From Linum tenue (lineage: Eukaryota > Streptophyta > Magnoliopsida > Malpighiales > Linaceae): DNA of 64,000 nt. The position numbers and the translations under genes are program-made. Positions 1 to 10,964 of the stretch are shown here, one piece after another. Numbering within the stretch: the first letter of the stretch is position 1; each line of letters opens with the position of its first letter. The notes under the pieces were generated by a model. That model searched no databases. It saw only the letters and a list, made by a program, of their open reading frames with translations, and had not been told where the DNA came from. The stretch covers positions 1,752,909-1,816,908 of the forward strand of contig CAMGYJ010000007.1 of the NCBI GenBank assembly GCA_946122785.1. Direction: 5' to 3'.

Positions 1-846
<846 letters not shown>

Positions 847-1950
847 TCAATCCGTTTGTGGATTCTCATTTCCATCTCCAGATTCATGGATCTCGAAACA
901 CTCGATCCTCTGGCTCTCCTCGAGAACCGACCAATTGGGTGACTGAACAGCTCTCAGCCACTTGAAATCATCCACATTCCCCCAGTTGCCACTCTCATCT
1001 CCCAACCCTGCTTCCTGCAACTCCTCCTCCATCCCTTCATACCTCAAACAGTAAGGCGCGAATCTCACCCTCAAACAATCTTCGATTATCGGCCTGCTCC
1101 TAACCCTAAGGTAAAAATCACACCCACTGGCATTGTGTATCCTGATCTGATGGGAGGCCAATACAAACACACAGTTCTCTACCTGCTCGATCAGAACCGA
1201 ACCGATAACCGGACCGGTGTAAACCCTACAGTTCCTCAATCTATTGATGAACAACGCATTGATGCAGCCAATCAATCTCACTTCACAGGAATCCAAATCA
1301 GAAGCAGTGAACTCACCGATTCCCGAGCCTCTGAAATTCTTCGTCAAAGTTGCATCCTCGGCGTTTCGGAATCCCGGCGACTCTCGAATCACGAGGACCG
1401 GCGGTTGCTGCTTTGGGGGATCGGGATCTTTCGGTCGAACCGCTGCTGAGGATTTGGCGGCCGCGGTGGCGGATTTGTTCCTGAACGAGAACTTCTTCTT
1501 CGGCAGAAGCTCGGCGCTCTGATTTTCCAACCGCTGCTTCATTTCCGAGACCGATTTGAGCGCGGATCGGAGCTCGTAGGAAGGGAGGGAGTAGGAGCTC
1601 TCGGCGACGAGTTGCTCTAGCGCGGCGATGGAGGAGGAGATTCCGTCGAGGTGAGATCTGATAGCGGATGAATCGACGGAGGACGATTTATCGATGAGGG
1701 AATCGATAGAGCACTTGGATTCTGAGAATTTGGAGGCGAAGGAGGCGACGGCGGAGTCGAGGTTATCGTCGTCGGCGGATCTGGTGCTGTTGCCGGCGGT
1801 GGCGGTTCGCGATTGATGGCGGTTTGAGAGTCGATCGATCATCGCCTGGCGCTTCTTCTGTAAAGATGCCTCCATGGGTTTGCTACTGCCATACTCGGCC
1901 AGGACTCCGTCCGCCGCAGAGGATTGCATTTCTTTTGCTTCTTCTTCCAT
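847..1950 (-). CDS. TBCC: tubulin-binding cofactor C (PORCINO-type)
   Basis: Predicted 367-residue intronless protein that acts in the cytosol in folding and assembly of alpha/beta-tubulin dimers. Cofactor C stimulates GTP hydrolysis by tubulin in the complex with cofactors D and E. The N-terminal ~150 residues are helical, Ser-rich and spectrin-like. A Pro-rich linker (DPDPPKQQPP) follows, then the C-CAP/cofactor C beta-helix domain from about residue 190. The QIRIH motif (residues 268-272) carries the predicted arginine finger R270. It is followed by SRPIIEDC, FAPYC and the family signature NWGNVDDFKWL. The open frame extends seven codons upstream, but only to a TTG; the ATG at 1950 sits in a good context (GCTGCCATGG) and is chosen as start. 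Length is close to known plant cofactor C proteins. All key residues are present, so the gene looks functional. Confidence 0.93.
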   Translation of the reverse strand: MEEEAKEMQSSAADGVLAEYGSSKPMEASLQKKRQAMIDRLSNRHQSRTATAGNSTRSADDDNLDSAVASFASKFSESKCSIDSLIDKSSSVDSSAIRSHLDGISSSIAALEQLVAESSYSLPSYELRSALKSVSEMKQRLENQSAELLPKKKFSFRNKSATAAAKSSAAVRPKDPDPPKQQPPVLVIRESPGFRNAEDATLTKNFRGSGIGEFTASDLDSCEVRLIGCINALFINRLRNCRVYTGPVIGSVLIEQVENCVFVLASHQIRIHNASGCDFYLRVRSRPIIEDCLRVRFAPYCLRYEGMEEELQEAGLGDESGNWGNVDDFKWLRAVQSPNWSVLEESQRIECFEIHESGDGNENPQTD

Positions 1951-3002
1951 GGCAGCTCGAGAGGCGAACAAGGGGGGAAATGTGGGAGGTTTGTTCGACT
2001 GTACTATTCAACTGCGCGGGAGCAGAAAGCCTGAAACGCAAAGAGCGGCCTACTGTTTGGGCTATGCTGAAATGGGCTGGAATGGGCCGAAATGGGCTTT
2101 CACGTTGTGATAAAGGGTGAATGGGCTATATTTGTAATTCTCAGCCAGAAGGAGAAGGGGCTTGGAGTTGGAATGTGAGCGACAACGAGGCCGCGATTCA
2201 AAAAAATATTGGAATAACGGTTTGATTGGTGGGATCGGACCAAACTGATATTTGGAACGAATCAAATAAAAGTTAATTCTCTTTCTGTCGTAAGACAGGG
2301 TTAGTTTGTGGTGGTGAAGGGTGAAGGGCTCAAAGCACATGTAGCCGGGAGCGAGTCAGAAAACCTAGTATTTGCATTTTCCTTTTTGTTCATCAATCGG
2401 GAATCACAAACTTTTTGGTTTTCATGCCGGATGGCTCTTAAGTCTTAATAGTTAATATTCTTTATGTTATGAAAGAGTACAAAAAAAAAACATAATTTTG
2501 TGCTTTTTTGCTATTTTTTATTTGAAAAAAAAAGAAACTTTGGGATTGTTAAAACATTTTGAATTGAATATAATAAGATTCGATTCTCGTCCCATGAATT
2601 ATATAGATAATTCGAATAAATTGTTCGAACTGATATTTGGATCAGACCATACCAAAATAAACCAGACAAAATGCATTGTTGCTCTAATCACTAATCCTAA
2701 ATCATCGTTTAATATTGAACCATGTTCCTCATGTGTTTGGTACGGTCGGATTGCACACACTAAGACATTGAAGAATGGAGGAGCAATTTAGAATTCATAT
2801 AATTCAAAATAAAAATGAAAAATATTTCAATATACAAATACAATAATTAATTACAATAAAATAGCTGAATCAAGATTTCAGCGGGGAAAAGACCAAATAG
2901 TAGTAATTGCATTTACAACTACCCATAGATACACATTTTTCATCACTGATTAATTATTCTCTACCGTGTAGGCGAAATTACCATTTTTTATATATACAAC
3001 CT
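1951..3002. other. upstream region of the cofactor C gene; intergenic
   Basis: The part adjacent to 1950 should hold the promoter and 5' UTR of the cofactor C gene, but no clear TATA box was seen. From about 2400 to 2990 the DNA is AT-rich. The short open frames here show no recognisable protein. Confidence 0.4.
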
Positions 3003-3683
3003 TCAAAATTGCATCAGAAACTTGCGAATCTTGTTCAGGATAAGGTTCTCCTGCAGATGCTCTCCGTCGCCGCCGCCGCGGCGGTGGAGGTGGGGCTTCT
3101 TGATCTCGTCTCCGGTGACGATAACTTCATCGCTGAGATCGATGACTGCCGGCTGCCTCTCGTACTTGTAGCCCGGCTGCCCCCATCTCAGCGGTAGGTC
3201 GGCCGAATCGCCGACAGGACGGCCGCCGGTCAAATCCTGGCCGCCGGCGGCGGTTGCCAGGGCGTCTTCGTTGCCGTATCGGATCCTGCCGTACCGCGGG
3301 GTCCACGGCCTCAGCCCTCTGATGGTGTGGCCGTGGCGGCACCCGCGGCGGAGGCGAGGGCGGCGGCTGACCGGAGGGATGGCGAAGTGGCGGTTGATCG
3401 GGCGGAATCCGACCACCGTCACGGGAACCTCCTCCGCCGTCTTCTTCTCATCCTCCTCCTTCGCCGCCGGCGAATTTTCCGATGATTCGCCGGCGAGGAG
3501 CTGGTCGTCGCTCGGGAGGAGGAGGATGGGATCGTCGTCGGGGAACCGGTCGCCGTTCGTCGTGGTGGGTTCGGTCAAGGGGAGATCGTGGTGGAAATTA
3601 CGAGCGTCGGCGACGGCGGAGAGGAGGACGAGGGCGGCGGAGATGCATAGTACGGCGGTGGTGGAGGGAATTGGGTGTGCCAT
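3003..3683 (-). CDS. small secreted protein of unknown function
   Basis: 226-residue single-exon protein. Residues 1-27 form a classical signal peptide (hydrophobic core TTAVLCISAALVLLSAV, then ADA, a likely cleavage site). The mature part has an acidic segment (about 45-90: DDDPILLLPSDDQ, EEDEKKTAEE), then VPVTVVGFRPINRHF, then a basic Arg/His/Gly/Pro-rich region (PRLRRGCRHGH, WTPRYGRIRYGN), and a charged C-terminus. There is no transmembrane segment after the signal and only one mature Cys, so it is not a cysteine-rich peptide. The sequence is very GC-rich compared with its surroundings. A TATA box lies about 45 bases upstream of the ATG. I recognise no enzymatic domain; it may be a cell-wall or apoplastic protein, which is inferred from the signal peptide and basic composition only. 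Confidence 0.72.
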   Translation of the reverse strand: MAHPIPSTTAVLCISAALVLLSAVADARNFHHDLPLTEPTTTNGDRFPDDDPILLLPSDDQLLAGESSENSPAAKEEDEKKTAEEVPVTVVGFRPINRHFAIPPVSRRPRLRRGCRHGHTIRGLRPWTPRYGRIRYGNEDALATAAGGQDLTGGRPVGDSADLPLRWGQPGYKYERQPAVIDLSDEVIVTGDEIKKPHLHRRGGGDGEHLQENLILNKIRKFLMQF

Positions 3684-3725
3684 TGTTGTGGGTATTGATG
3701 ATTAGCTCGGTGGTCGGGGTTGAAT

Positions 3726-3737
3726 TTTATATATATG
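3726..3737 (-). promoter_or_regulatory. TATA box of the secreted-protein gene
   Basis: On the - strand the sequence reads ATATATATAAAA, ending about 43 bases before the ATG at 3683. It is the only strong TATA-like motif in the proximal upstream region and implies a very short 5' leader. Confidence 0.55.
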
Positions 3738-4418
3738 ATTTGGTCGGAGGGAGTGGCGATTTGATCGGGATTACGACTTGCTATTTTCCGTCGAGGGGCC
3801 GTAAAATTGGTCGGTTTTCGCGCCTTTGACTCCCGTGAGAAAATGGACGATTGTTTGGTCATGGAATTTTGTGCTAAAAAAACTATTTTTTTGCCGGGGA
3901 TCCCAGGCCAGCTTTATCTTTCATTAGGTCTGATGAGTTGGAATGCGTTAGGGTGGAAACTGAATTTCTAGTAGTCACCGTGGCTACATCAGTATTCACC
4001 ATTTATTTTCTTCTCTTTCCTCTTTTTTAAATCTTACGGTTAAGATTGTCTCAGGATAATTTTGGAAAAAAAAAAAGGACCACACTTGATTATTCTATAT
4101 ATTCTACCCTAACCCTACTTCTACAGCCAAACCCGCCGTAGCCGCAAGCTCTCACCCTCCCCGACGATGGCTTAGGGTTTGCTTGTCCGACGACTCCTTC
4201 CGCGCCTCTTTCTCCGGCCACGGGCGAGTCGCCTTCCCCTTCTCTCTCTCCCTTTCGGCTTTCTGCGATTTTCTTCGAACTCTAGAGAGCGCTCTCTGTT
4301 CCTTCCTCTGGGCTTCCTTTGCAAAATTCCTCGAGCTCCCTAAGGCGATCCTTCCCGGTTTCGATCTCGAATCGCCCGAACTTTCGCTTGCTTGGTACGA
4401 CAATCGATCACTTGCCAT

Positions 4419-4503
4419 GGCCGACGGAAAATTCAATCTGCCTGATGATCTCATCGGCTCCTCCAACTTCTCCGAAGAGGACCACTCCCTGATCAAAGGT
4501 ATG
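4419..4503 (+). pseudogene. first-exon fragment resembling GYF-domain (EXA1-like) protein
   Basis: A pyrimidine-rich leader (4100-4418, with AAACCCTA- and CTCTCTCTCC-type motifs) precedes an ATG that encodes MADGKFNLPDDLIG and continues SSNFSEEDHSLIKG. It then meets a plausible splice donor (AAAG/GTATGTG) and an in-frame TGA. The MADGKF-LPDDL opening is, from memory, typical of plant GYF-domain proteins of the EXA1 group. No GYF domain or further exon follows. What follows within about 100 bases is a piece of an unrelated transporter. This is therefore an isolated 5' exon, either captured or left by a deletion. Function as a protein is unlikely. Confidence 0.4.
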
Positions 4504-4584
4504 TGAAGGTCAATTCTTTTGATGTGGGGTGTTTCAGTTCCCATTTCCTGGTGTTACGAATTTGCCTACTCTTTCTTTTTTGTT

Positions 4585-4737
4585 TATGATGGCATCGGAT
4601 GGAGGACCATCTTCGTCATTTACCACAATTCTGATCTCCATGCTTCTCCCGTTCTTCAACAACATCATGGATCTTTTGGGCTCGGTGGGGTTCTGGCCGA
4701 TGACCGTTTACTTCCCGGTGGAGATGTACATTGGTAT
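4585..4737 (+). pseudogene. amino acid permease (AAP family) exon fragment, frameshifted
   Basis: Two reading frames together match one conserved region of plant AAP-type H+/amino-acid symporters: GWRTIFVI in one frame (about 4600-4622), then LISMLLPFFNNIMDLLG and SVGFWPMTVYFPVEMYI in the next (about 4630-4733). The family reads WRT.FVI..T.ISMLLPFFND and ALGFWPLTVYFPVEMYI. A single-base frame change near 4622 joins the two, so the copy is broken. A GT lies just after VEMYI (ATTG/GTATGCC), where an exon end is plausible. No other permease exon is nearby. It is a lone exon relic. Confidence 0.72.
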
Positions 4738-4752
4738 GCCTTTTTTTAAATG

Positions 4753-5065
4753 GTAGTCATTTTTTTCCGTAGTGATTTTTTTATAAAATGGTAGTCATTT
4801 CCCCCCGCAGTGGTAGTGTTATTGTCGTATTGGTATTGTTTTTGTCGCATTGGTATTATTTTTGTCACATTGGTATTGATTTCGTCGCATTGGTATTGAT
4901 TTTGTCGCATTGGTAGTGATTAAATCTGCAATGGTATTGATGGTTTGTGAAATGGTAGTGTTTTTATTTCTTGAATGGTATTGATGTTTTGTACAATGGT
5001 AGTATTTTTTTAATGGATTGGTATTGATTTATTGTTTTGTTGTTGCAACGGTATTAGTTTGGATG
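4753..5065 (+). repeat. degenerate minisatellite, about 20-30 bp units
   Basis: About a dozen imperfect copies of a unit built on TTGTCGCATTGGTATTG follow one another, with variable spacing and substitutions (GGTAGTGTTATTG, GGTATTGATTTTG). It starts directly after the permease fragment and ends just before the hAT-type element. No coding potential. Confidence 0.7.
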
Positions 5066-5094
5066 AACGAAATCAAGGAAAGATTGTGAAAAAG

Positions 5095-5468
5095 CAGTGT
5101 TATGAAAACCGGGCCGGACCGGCCGGTCAGACCGGTAAAAACCGGAGCCGGACACAAGTCCGGCCGCGGAAGCACAAAAAACGGTTGGGCTGAGCAATTT
5201 AAGTGGCGCCTCTTTTTTGTCATCTTTTAAATAAATAATAAATGGAAGGAAACCAGGGAAGGGGAATTTCACTGGCGCCTACTCCCTACAGCCCACTATT
5301 CTTGCCCTTTTGATTTTTTTATCTTATTCTATTACTTTTTTCCTTTCTTTTTGGAATCAAGTACCGGTTTATGAACGGTTTTTAATACCGATTAATCAAC
5401 GGTTATCCGATAAACCTTAAACCTCTCATTAATCCGGATCGATGTCCGGTTCGGTTTTGACAACACTG
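5095..5468. mobile_element. non-autonomous hAT-type element (374 bp) with TIRs and 8-bp duplication
   Basis: The left end reads CAGTGTTATGAAAACCGG. The reverse complement of the right end reads CAGTGTTGTCAAAACCGA. The flanks are TGAAAAAG (5087-5094) and AGAAAAAG (5469-5476), an 8-bp target duplication with one mismatch. Eight-base duplications with CAGTG-type termini are characteristic of hAT transposons. The interior is rich in CCGG/CCGGTT motifs and has no transposase frame, so it depends on an autonomous partner. Confidence 0.78.
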
Positions 5469-6065
5469 AGAAAAAGAAGGAAGAGAGATCTGGCTGAAAA
5501 ATTGTGGAAGTGAGAGAAAGAGAGAGAGAGAAAAATTGTATTTAATATATTTATGTGTAATTTCCTAAAATGTAATTTATTAAAAAAGATCATTAATAAA
5601 TTTTTTATTATACCCAATTTACCCTTAGTAACCACGGTGATTACTATTTTCCCCTTGGGTTTAGTGTAGCTTCGATTGTTTGAGGAGTTTGGGCTTATAT
5701 GGGATAAAATGGGCCTCAAATAAGGTTTGATTTATGGAGGGGCCTGGATCGTTTGGTTCAGTTCTGTAGCCTACATAACAAGTGCGCTAAAAACCCGGTA
5801 ATCGGTTTTTTGTTTCAATAATTCGAATTATCAAAAAATCAACCATTGATTTTAACACGGTCATCCAGCATTTACCTTGATTTGATCAAGATAAATGATA
5901 ACATATTGATATTTTATCTTTGTTTATGCCGACGGGCTTCAAAACAAGGATCGAAAGACCGTATTGTATCGGAGGTTCAGATAAAAAAAATTCCATATTA
6001 TTAGGTGATATTTAACGTTATCAAACGGTTGAATGATGATTAAAGCACAATTTCAACATAAATAC
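5469..6065. other. intergenic, no feature seen
   Basis: AT-rich sequence between two transposable elements. A short GA-rich microsatellite (about 5510-5532) is present. No protein-like frame was recognised on either strand. Confidence 0.4.
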
Positions 6066-6386
6066 TGTTGATGTGACTTGAATCGGACTATCAGCCGCTA
6101 CGACTGGTAATCGGGGGTCTGGGCCTGGTCTGTAACCGTTTCCTTTGTCAGATTGGATTAGGTTTAGACCCACATGGAGAAGTACTATAAATACTTCTCA
6201 TTCTCCTCTGTAATCTGTAATCTCCTTGATATAGTGAAATCGGCTCTCTCTCGCCCGTGGACGTAGCTAACACACATCGTGTTAGTGAACCACGTAAATC
6301 GTGTGTCGTGTTTTCGATTCTCGCTTTCGTATTCTTGCTTTGTCGATTCCGGCGATTTTTCGATCCGTAGCAGCGCGTTTATAACA
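6066..6386 (+). mobile_element. solo LTR, Copia-like (321 bp)
   Basis: The unit begins TGTTGATGTG and ends TTATAACA (TG...CA), and is flanked on both sides by the perfect 5-bp duplication AATAC (6061-6065 and 6387-6391). It contains a TATA box (ACTATAAATAC, about 6186) followed by sequence of the kind seen in Copia R-U5 regions (CTCTCGCCCGTGGACGTAG, AACCACGTAAATCGTG). No primer-binding site or internal coding region is adjacent, so the full element was probably removed by LTR-LTR recombination. Confidence 0.8.
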
Positions 6387-8352
6387 AATACCATACCGTT
6401 GATTTTTCCGGTATAATCTCAGATACGATTTGACAATACTTGCTTAAAAGTTAAAACCATGCGGAGCTCGCTACAAAGGGAGAGGTATGGGTGTACTGAC
6501 CAATCGGCTCGTAGTAATTTGCAGTGTGGAACGAAGGAGCTAGGCGGCGTTGATGAAGTCGGTTATCACGTCAAATTTGGAGAATCGGACCAACACATGA
6601 TGCTAGACTAGGCTAGTAGCAGCTCAACCACACACTGGCATCACGAGTGAAAGTTTGACAAATTAAGAAAGTAATTACGTAGCGTTTGACTTTGTTAATC
6701 CTTACGGATTAGGTGAGGTGAGGGCATGAAGAGTCAACGCGGAAGTCACTTTACTATGCTATGCATGTGTCGGCCGCTCATGTGCAATGTATACATATGC
6801 TGTATATGTATGTATTGGGAAATGCTAATTAATAGCGTAATTAATCAATTAATAATCAACGTAATCGCAAACTATTGTAGTGGAACGCATGCCGCATCTT
6901 AATCTCTTTCTGTGGAATCCTCAATCTCCAATCGCACGTGGAGTACGTAGTAGATATGTAGCCTGGCCGTCGTGCATGTTCCATGGGTCAGCATTTCTGA
7001 CCATTCAAACTTGGTCCAACCGACCGTTTTCCATTCACCTAGTTAGTTATTTTATCCTGCATTTCGTCGAACAGTATGTCTGCACTATTTTTTTTTTAAA
7101 CCTTTTGTATATGCATATATTCAATTTGTGTGTGTGTGTGAGAAACAGGCCAATGTGCTCCGATCCGATCAAGGGGTGCGGCTTGTGGAGAAGAATCAAG
7201 AGCTTGCTTAACTAGCGGCGAGTCGCCGGCCGGCGTCTGGAGGGGCTCTTAATTATTAGTTAATTAATTGCTTACTAGTATTAGTTCTACGTACTAATTG
7301 GTCACCAGTCGCCACCACCTACCAACCAACCAATATTATTATTTCATAATTAATGCTATCCATTATCCCGAGCTTGTACATTGTTGGGGTGCATTAAATT
7401 AAACTCCATTATAAAGAGAAAATTATGGTAATCAGTACTTCAAGCTAGCTACCCTTGCTAGCTATACCGGATCAAAATACTGGTGTTGTTCAGCGAATGA
7501 CCGACACAATGTGTATGAACTATTCGAAAATTTCAACCAACTTTTTGTTCTGTAATATGAGTTATGACATTCTCTTTGTTTTTTTTCTTCTTCGAAACGG
7601 GAAGAAATAATGTGAGAAATTCAATTTTTTGTAATTATGATACAAACAATCGTCTTCTCATAGTCGCTTTATGATAACTAGTCACAGGCCCGGCCGATTG
7701 GCCGGATTCATTTGTCAATCGCGTGAATAGAAATAGCAAATTTGATGGGAGCTTTGTATATATTAGGTAGTATATTTAGAAATAAAGGTATATGATTATA
7801 TTTAATATTTTAATTTCTTTGTAGCGTTAAATAACTCAAATTATTTTCTTACAACTCATATTAATATTTAAATTATATATGACATTTTGAATAAAATAAT
7901 ATTTAAAATATTTAAATAGCACATTTCCCGTCAAATATAAAAAAAATTTACTTGATTCTACCAATTATCATCAACATTAACTTTTAAAATCATCGCAAAA
8001 ATAATTATTTTATTTTGTATTAATTAAATCCCGTAAAATGATTATACCCCTTCCAAATGAATTCAATGGATAATTTAATAACATATCATTTACTTGTAAG
8101 TTTAAAAATGATTATACTGTTCATCACTGTATAATACTGTGTTTAAAGTGATTAACGTGTTGTCATATATGTGTTTTAAAATTTGGTTTATAATTGTAAT
8201 GAAAATTTATCACTTCCAAATGTACCGAGGAAAGGTGGGCGAAGAGCTGGTAGTATCTATTGATGGTTGGCAGGCTCACTCGTTGCCAATGGTTTCGATT
8301 CAACGCAATTCAGCAGCTCAGCATGGCTAGGATCATCCATCGAAACTGCTCA
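6387..8352. other. gene-poor AT-rich region
   Basis: No confident gene. At about 7149-7211 on the + strand a splice-acceptor-like GTGTGTGAGAAACAG precedes a short frame ending in KNQELA and a stop. It could be a terminal exon of an unrecognised gene, but nothing upstream supports it. The 7600-8150 stretch is strongly AT-rich. Confidence 0.3.
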
Positions 8353-8353
8353 C

Positions 8354-8668
8354 TATTTCATCGGCGAAGAAAAACCGGTACCGTAGCTGCCGGAGGCGAA
8401 GATGTTCGGCTCGTTCACTGTTGTCCAGTGACCAACTCGGTCACCAAACTCCCTGAAGCACACCTCCGCATAATCTCTGAAATCTCCACTGCAACAAAAA
8501 TTTCACTTTCACACTAAAAATCCATATCTAGCTCTCTGCATCAGCTGAAATCAGTTAGCTAGGATGTACGTAGTTCATACACCATTCTTCGACTAAGCCA
8601 TCCTCTGTACTTATCCTTGAGAACCTGAGGATGATCGTAGTTGTACAATGACACCTGTGGTTGGATTC
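8354..8668 (-). pseudogene. two orphan exons of a GH1 beta-glucosidase
   Basis: Two adjacent exons in the right order and phase. Exon at 8581-8668: acceptor TTTCAG, then GIQPQVSLYNYDHPQ and KDKYRGWLSRRMV, matching the family pattern GIQPHVTLYHFDLPQ...YGGWLS. Exon at 8354-8488: acceptor TTGCAG, then [17 protein letters not shown] and [15 protein letters not shown], which contains the GH1 acid/base glutamate in T-x-NEP. It ends AAATA/GTGAGC, a plausible donor, so the apparent TAG spans a splice site. No exon for the nucleophile (TENG region) or the barrel ends was found in several kilobases on either side. The exons are undamaged but the gene is not, so this is a fragment. Confidence 0.75.
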
Positions 8669-8931
8669 CTGAAATTAACCAACCCTGTTTATGAATGCTG
8701 CTAAGACATAAAAATCATGATTAGCTCCCTCGTCTTACTTCCTTCTATGCGTCTAGACAAACGGAATTAGCTGGAGTCCCAGACAATCGTTACACGCTTA
8801 GCATATTGCTTCGTTAGATTTTGGCTATGCAGTTTTTAGCAGAGCTATGAAATTCGGTATTCAATTCAATGATGTGATGCTCAATACATTGATTGATGGG
8901 TACTTTAACCACACAATCATAGTATTTTCCG

Positions 8932-9057
8932 AATATACTAACCGACTCATTGAGTAAAATTGTTTTCCGAAAAAATATACTAACCGACTCATTGAGTAAT
9001 ATTGTTTTCCGAAAAAATATACTATCCGACTCATTGAGTAAAATTGTTTTCCGAAAA
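8932..9057 (+). repeat. three tandem copies of a 42-bp unit
   Basis: Units of exactly 42 bases contain CCGACTCATTGAGTAAAATT and TGTTTTCCGAAAAAATATAC. Copies begin at about 8932, 8974 and 9016 and differ by a few substitutions. No coding role seen; the array lies just downstream of the RPA-like gene. Confidence 0.85.
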
Positions 9058-9110
9058 AAGAATATAGAAACCCTATGCCAGGGGACCGACTCCTAATTTG
9101 CTTTCGCTAA

Positions 9111-10964
9111 TCATTCTATTTGTTCCTCATTGTCAGAGACTATCACTCCATGTTTTCTTTTTAGCTTGTTTGCATTTCCTTTGTCATTAGCAACATCATC
9201 ATCTCCACCGGTATTGAAGTCTTCTTCTCCATTAGTCCTCTGTTTTGGTTCAATATCAGGAGACTCCACATTCTTCTCAAGAGCATCATCATTTGTTACA
9301 CCGATTCTAGCCACCGCATCATTGCCAATGCCATTTTCGATCTCCTGCATAATTAGGATAATGATATTAGTTTTTTGTCATTAAAAAACAAAACATATTT
9401 GTTGTTTTATTGAATCACAAAACCATAATATTTGGTAAGTGAAGATGTATATAGGATGCTTATATATTGAAGAATGCAGCAACATGCAAGTGAATAGGAA
9501 ATAAAGGAATGTTGCACTATTTTAGGCTATAAAATTAAACGCACTGCAAAAGCAATGTATGAGCACTTGAGATGGAATTGTAATTAAATTATCATTAGAG
9601 GGTTCATTTTGAATAGAATTTCCAAATCGTGTTGGTTATAATGCATTATTGTAAAAAAGGTGAATATAATTTCACGCTAGTTGGACTTACCTCAATTGAT
9701 TCGGGGTGATTGTTTGAGTTATTGTTATCATCCTCCAGCCCAATCTTCCAAATTGTGTACTCACTTGTTGGGTTTGCGATGTTATAATCAGTGAGCTTGA
9801 TGTCGAATTTCAGAGTCATTCCCTCAATTTGTAGTAGATGAGCAGGTGGTGGTCCTCTCATTCGATCGTTGTCTTGGAATAGTTTCTCAGCAGATATACC
9901 AAAAAATCGAGCACTCTCTCGATCCAGAACAACAAAGTCTGCTTGAGTTGTTTTGTCCGCGGCTCGAAGTTGTATCCTGAATCTATATAAGAATTGTAAT
10001 AACATAAAGAAGCACAATTTTAGTGTCGGAAGTGTGTAAATATAGAAAATCATAAATGAAATTTTTTTGTTATATAATAATAATCTTATCATATGTAGCT
10101 ACGGATATTGCATATAATACCAAAGGAAGGAATGCAGTGCAGGGATCAAAATGGGGCAGTAAGTGGGTTTTTGAAGAATTAAAAATAAAAAATGGTTATA
10201 ACTCCAAATCCAAAAAGCTAAACACAAAAATAATTAAACCAAAAGCAGTACCACGTGAAATTAAAGAAACCAAAGCAAGCAGTAATTGAACAGGAAAGAG
10301 CAAGCCAATAATGATAAATTGTGAAAGGGTGAGATTTGGTACAACACGAATTGCAGTCCAATTTGGAATAAATCGGCGGTGCAGTAGCTCTTCATATTAT
10401 TATCGAAACGTTTTGCATTTTGTATTGAGTAGGGTAAAGAAATATATGTAGAAAATACAGAACACAATTTGATATTAATAATTATCGTATTACCTTGATG
10501 TTGTGGTCTTTAACGTCGTCATACAGGTCCCACAGAAGTACTCATCTGATTCTTCTTCAAGTTTTTGTGGACAGGTTCCACATCCAACATAGCACCACCC
10601 ATTCTTAACCTTGATAACTTTACATTTGACGGAATACATATTTCCCTGCATATTATATGAATTGTTAGCATTTGATCACTATTAGTTTGTTTAATTGAAA
10701 ACGATACGTAGGTCCCACAGAAGTACTCATCTGATTCTTCTTCAAGTTTTTGTGGACAGGTTCCACATCCAGCATAGCACCACCCATTCTTAACCTTGAT
10801 AACTTAGCATTTGACGGAATACATATTTTCCTGCATATTATATGAATTGTTAGCATTTGATCACTATTAGTTTGTTTAATTGAAAACGATACGTACCTCC
10901 TCTTCATCTTTCATCTTCAATTGATATAAATCATGAGAACCCAATAACCCTCGGTTTAATGTGA
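9111..10964 (-). pseudogene. replication protein A 70 kDa-like C-terminal fragment (four exons)
   Basis: Exons inferred from splice sites in matching phase: 10964-10897 (…LYQLKMKDEEE), 10645-10494, 9982-9691 and 9344-9111 (stop TGA). Together they give about 248 residues. The second exon has GNMYSVKCKVIKVKNGW and a C4 zinc ribbon (CGTCPQKL…YFCGTC). The third continues FRIQLRAADKTTQADFVVLD and FFGISAEKLF, the OB-fold of the Rep_fac-A C-terminal domain. The last exon is an acidic tail with a basic NLS-like KLKRKHG. RPA1 subunits bind single-stranded DNA in the nucleus. The N-terminal OB domains A and B are missing, and a broken duplicate exon sits in the intron (see repeat 10526-10895). It may be a truncated gene or RPA cargo of a Helitron-type element; no Helitron ends were recognised. 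Confidence 0.68.
10526..10895 (-). repeat. 185-bp tandem duplication inside the RPA-like gene
   Basis: Two head-to-tail copies with a period of exactly 185 bases (10526-10710, 10711-10895). Each carries most of the zinc-ribbon exon plus the preceding intron. The gene-upstream copy (higher coordinates) has TGC-TAA in place of TGT-AAA and lacks the 3' end of the exon, so it cannot be spliced usefully. Only a handful of substitutions separate the copies, which implies a recent event. Confidence 0.88.

Noticed and set aside
1951..1971. Seven-codon upstream extension of the cofactor C frame
   Set aside because: It begins with TTG; the ATG at 1950 has better context and matches the family start.
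1824..2120. + strand frames opposite the cofactor C start
   Set aside because: Antisense to a gene with strong domain evidence; no support.
7149..7215. Terminal exon ending KNQELA
   Set aside because: Only an acceptor-like site and a short frame; no upstream exon or family.
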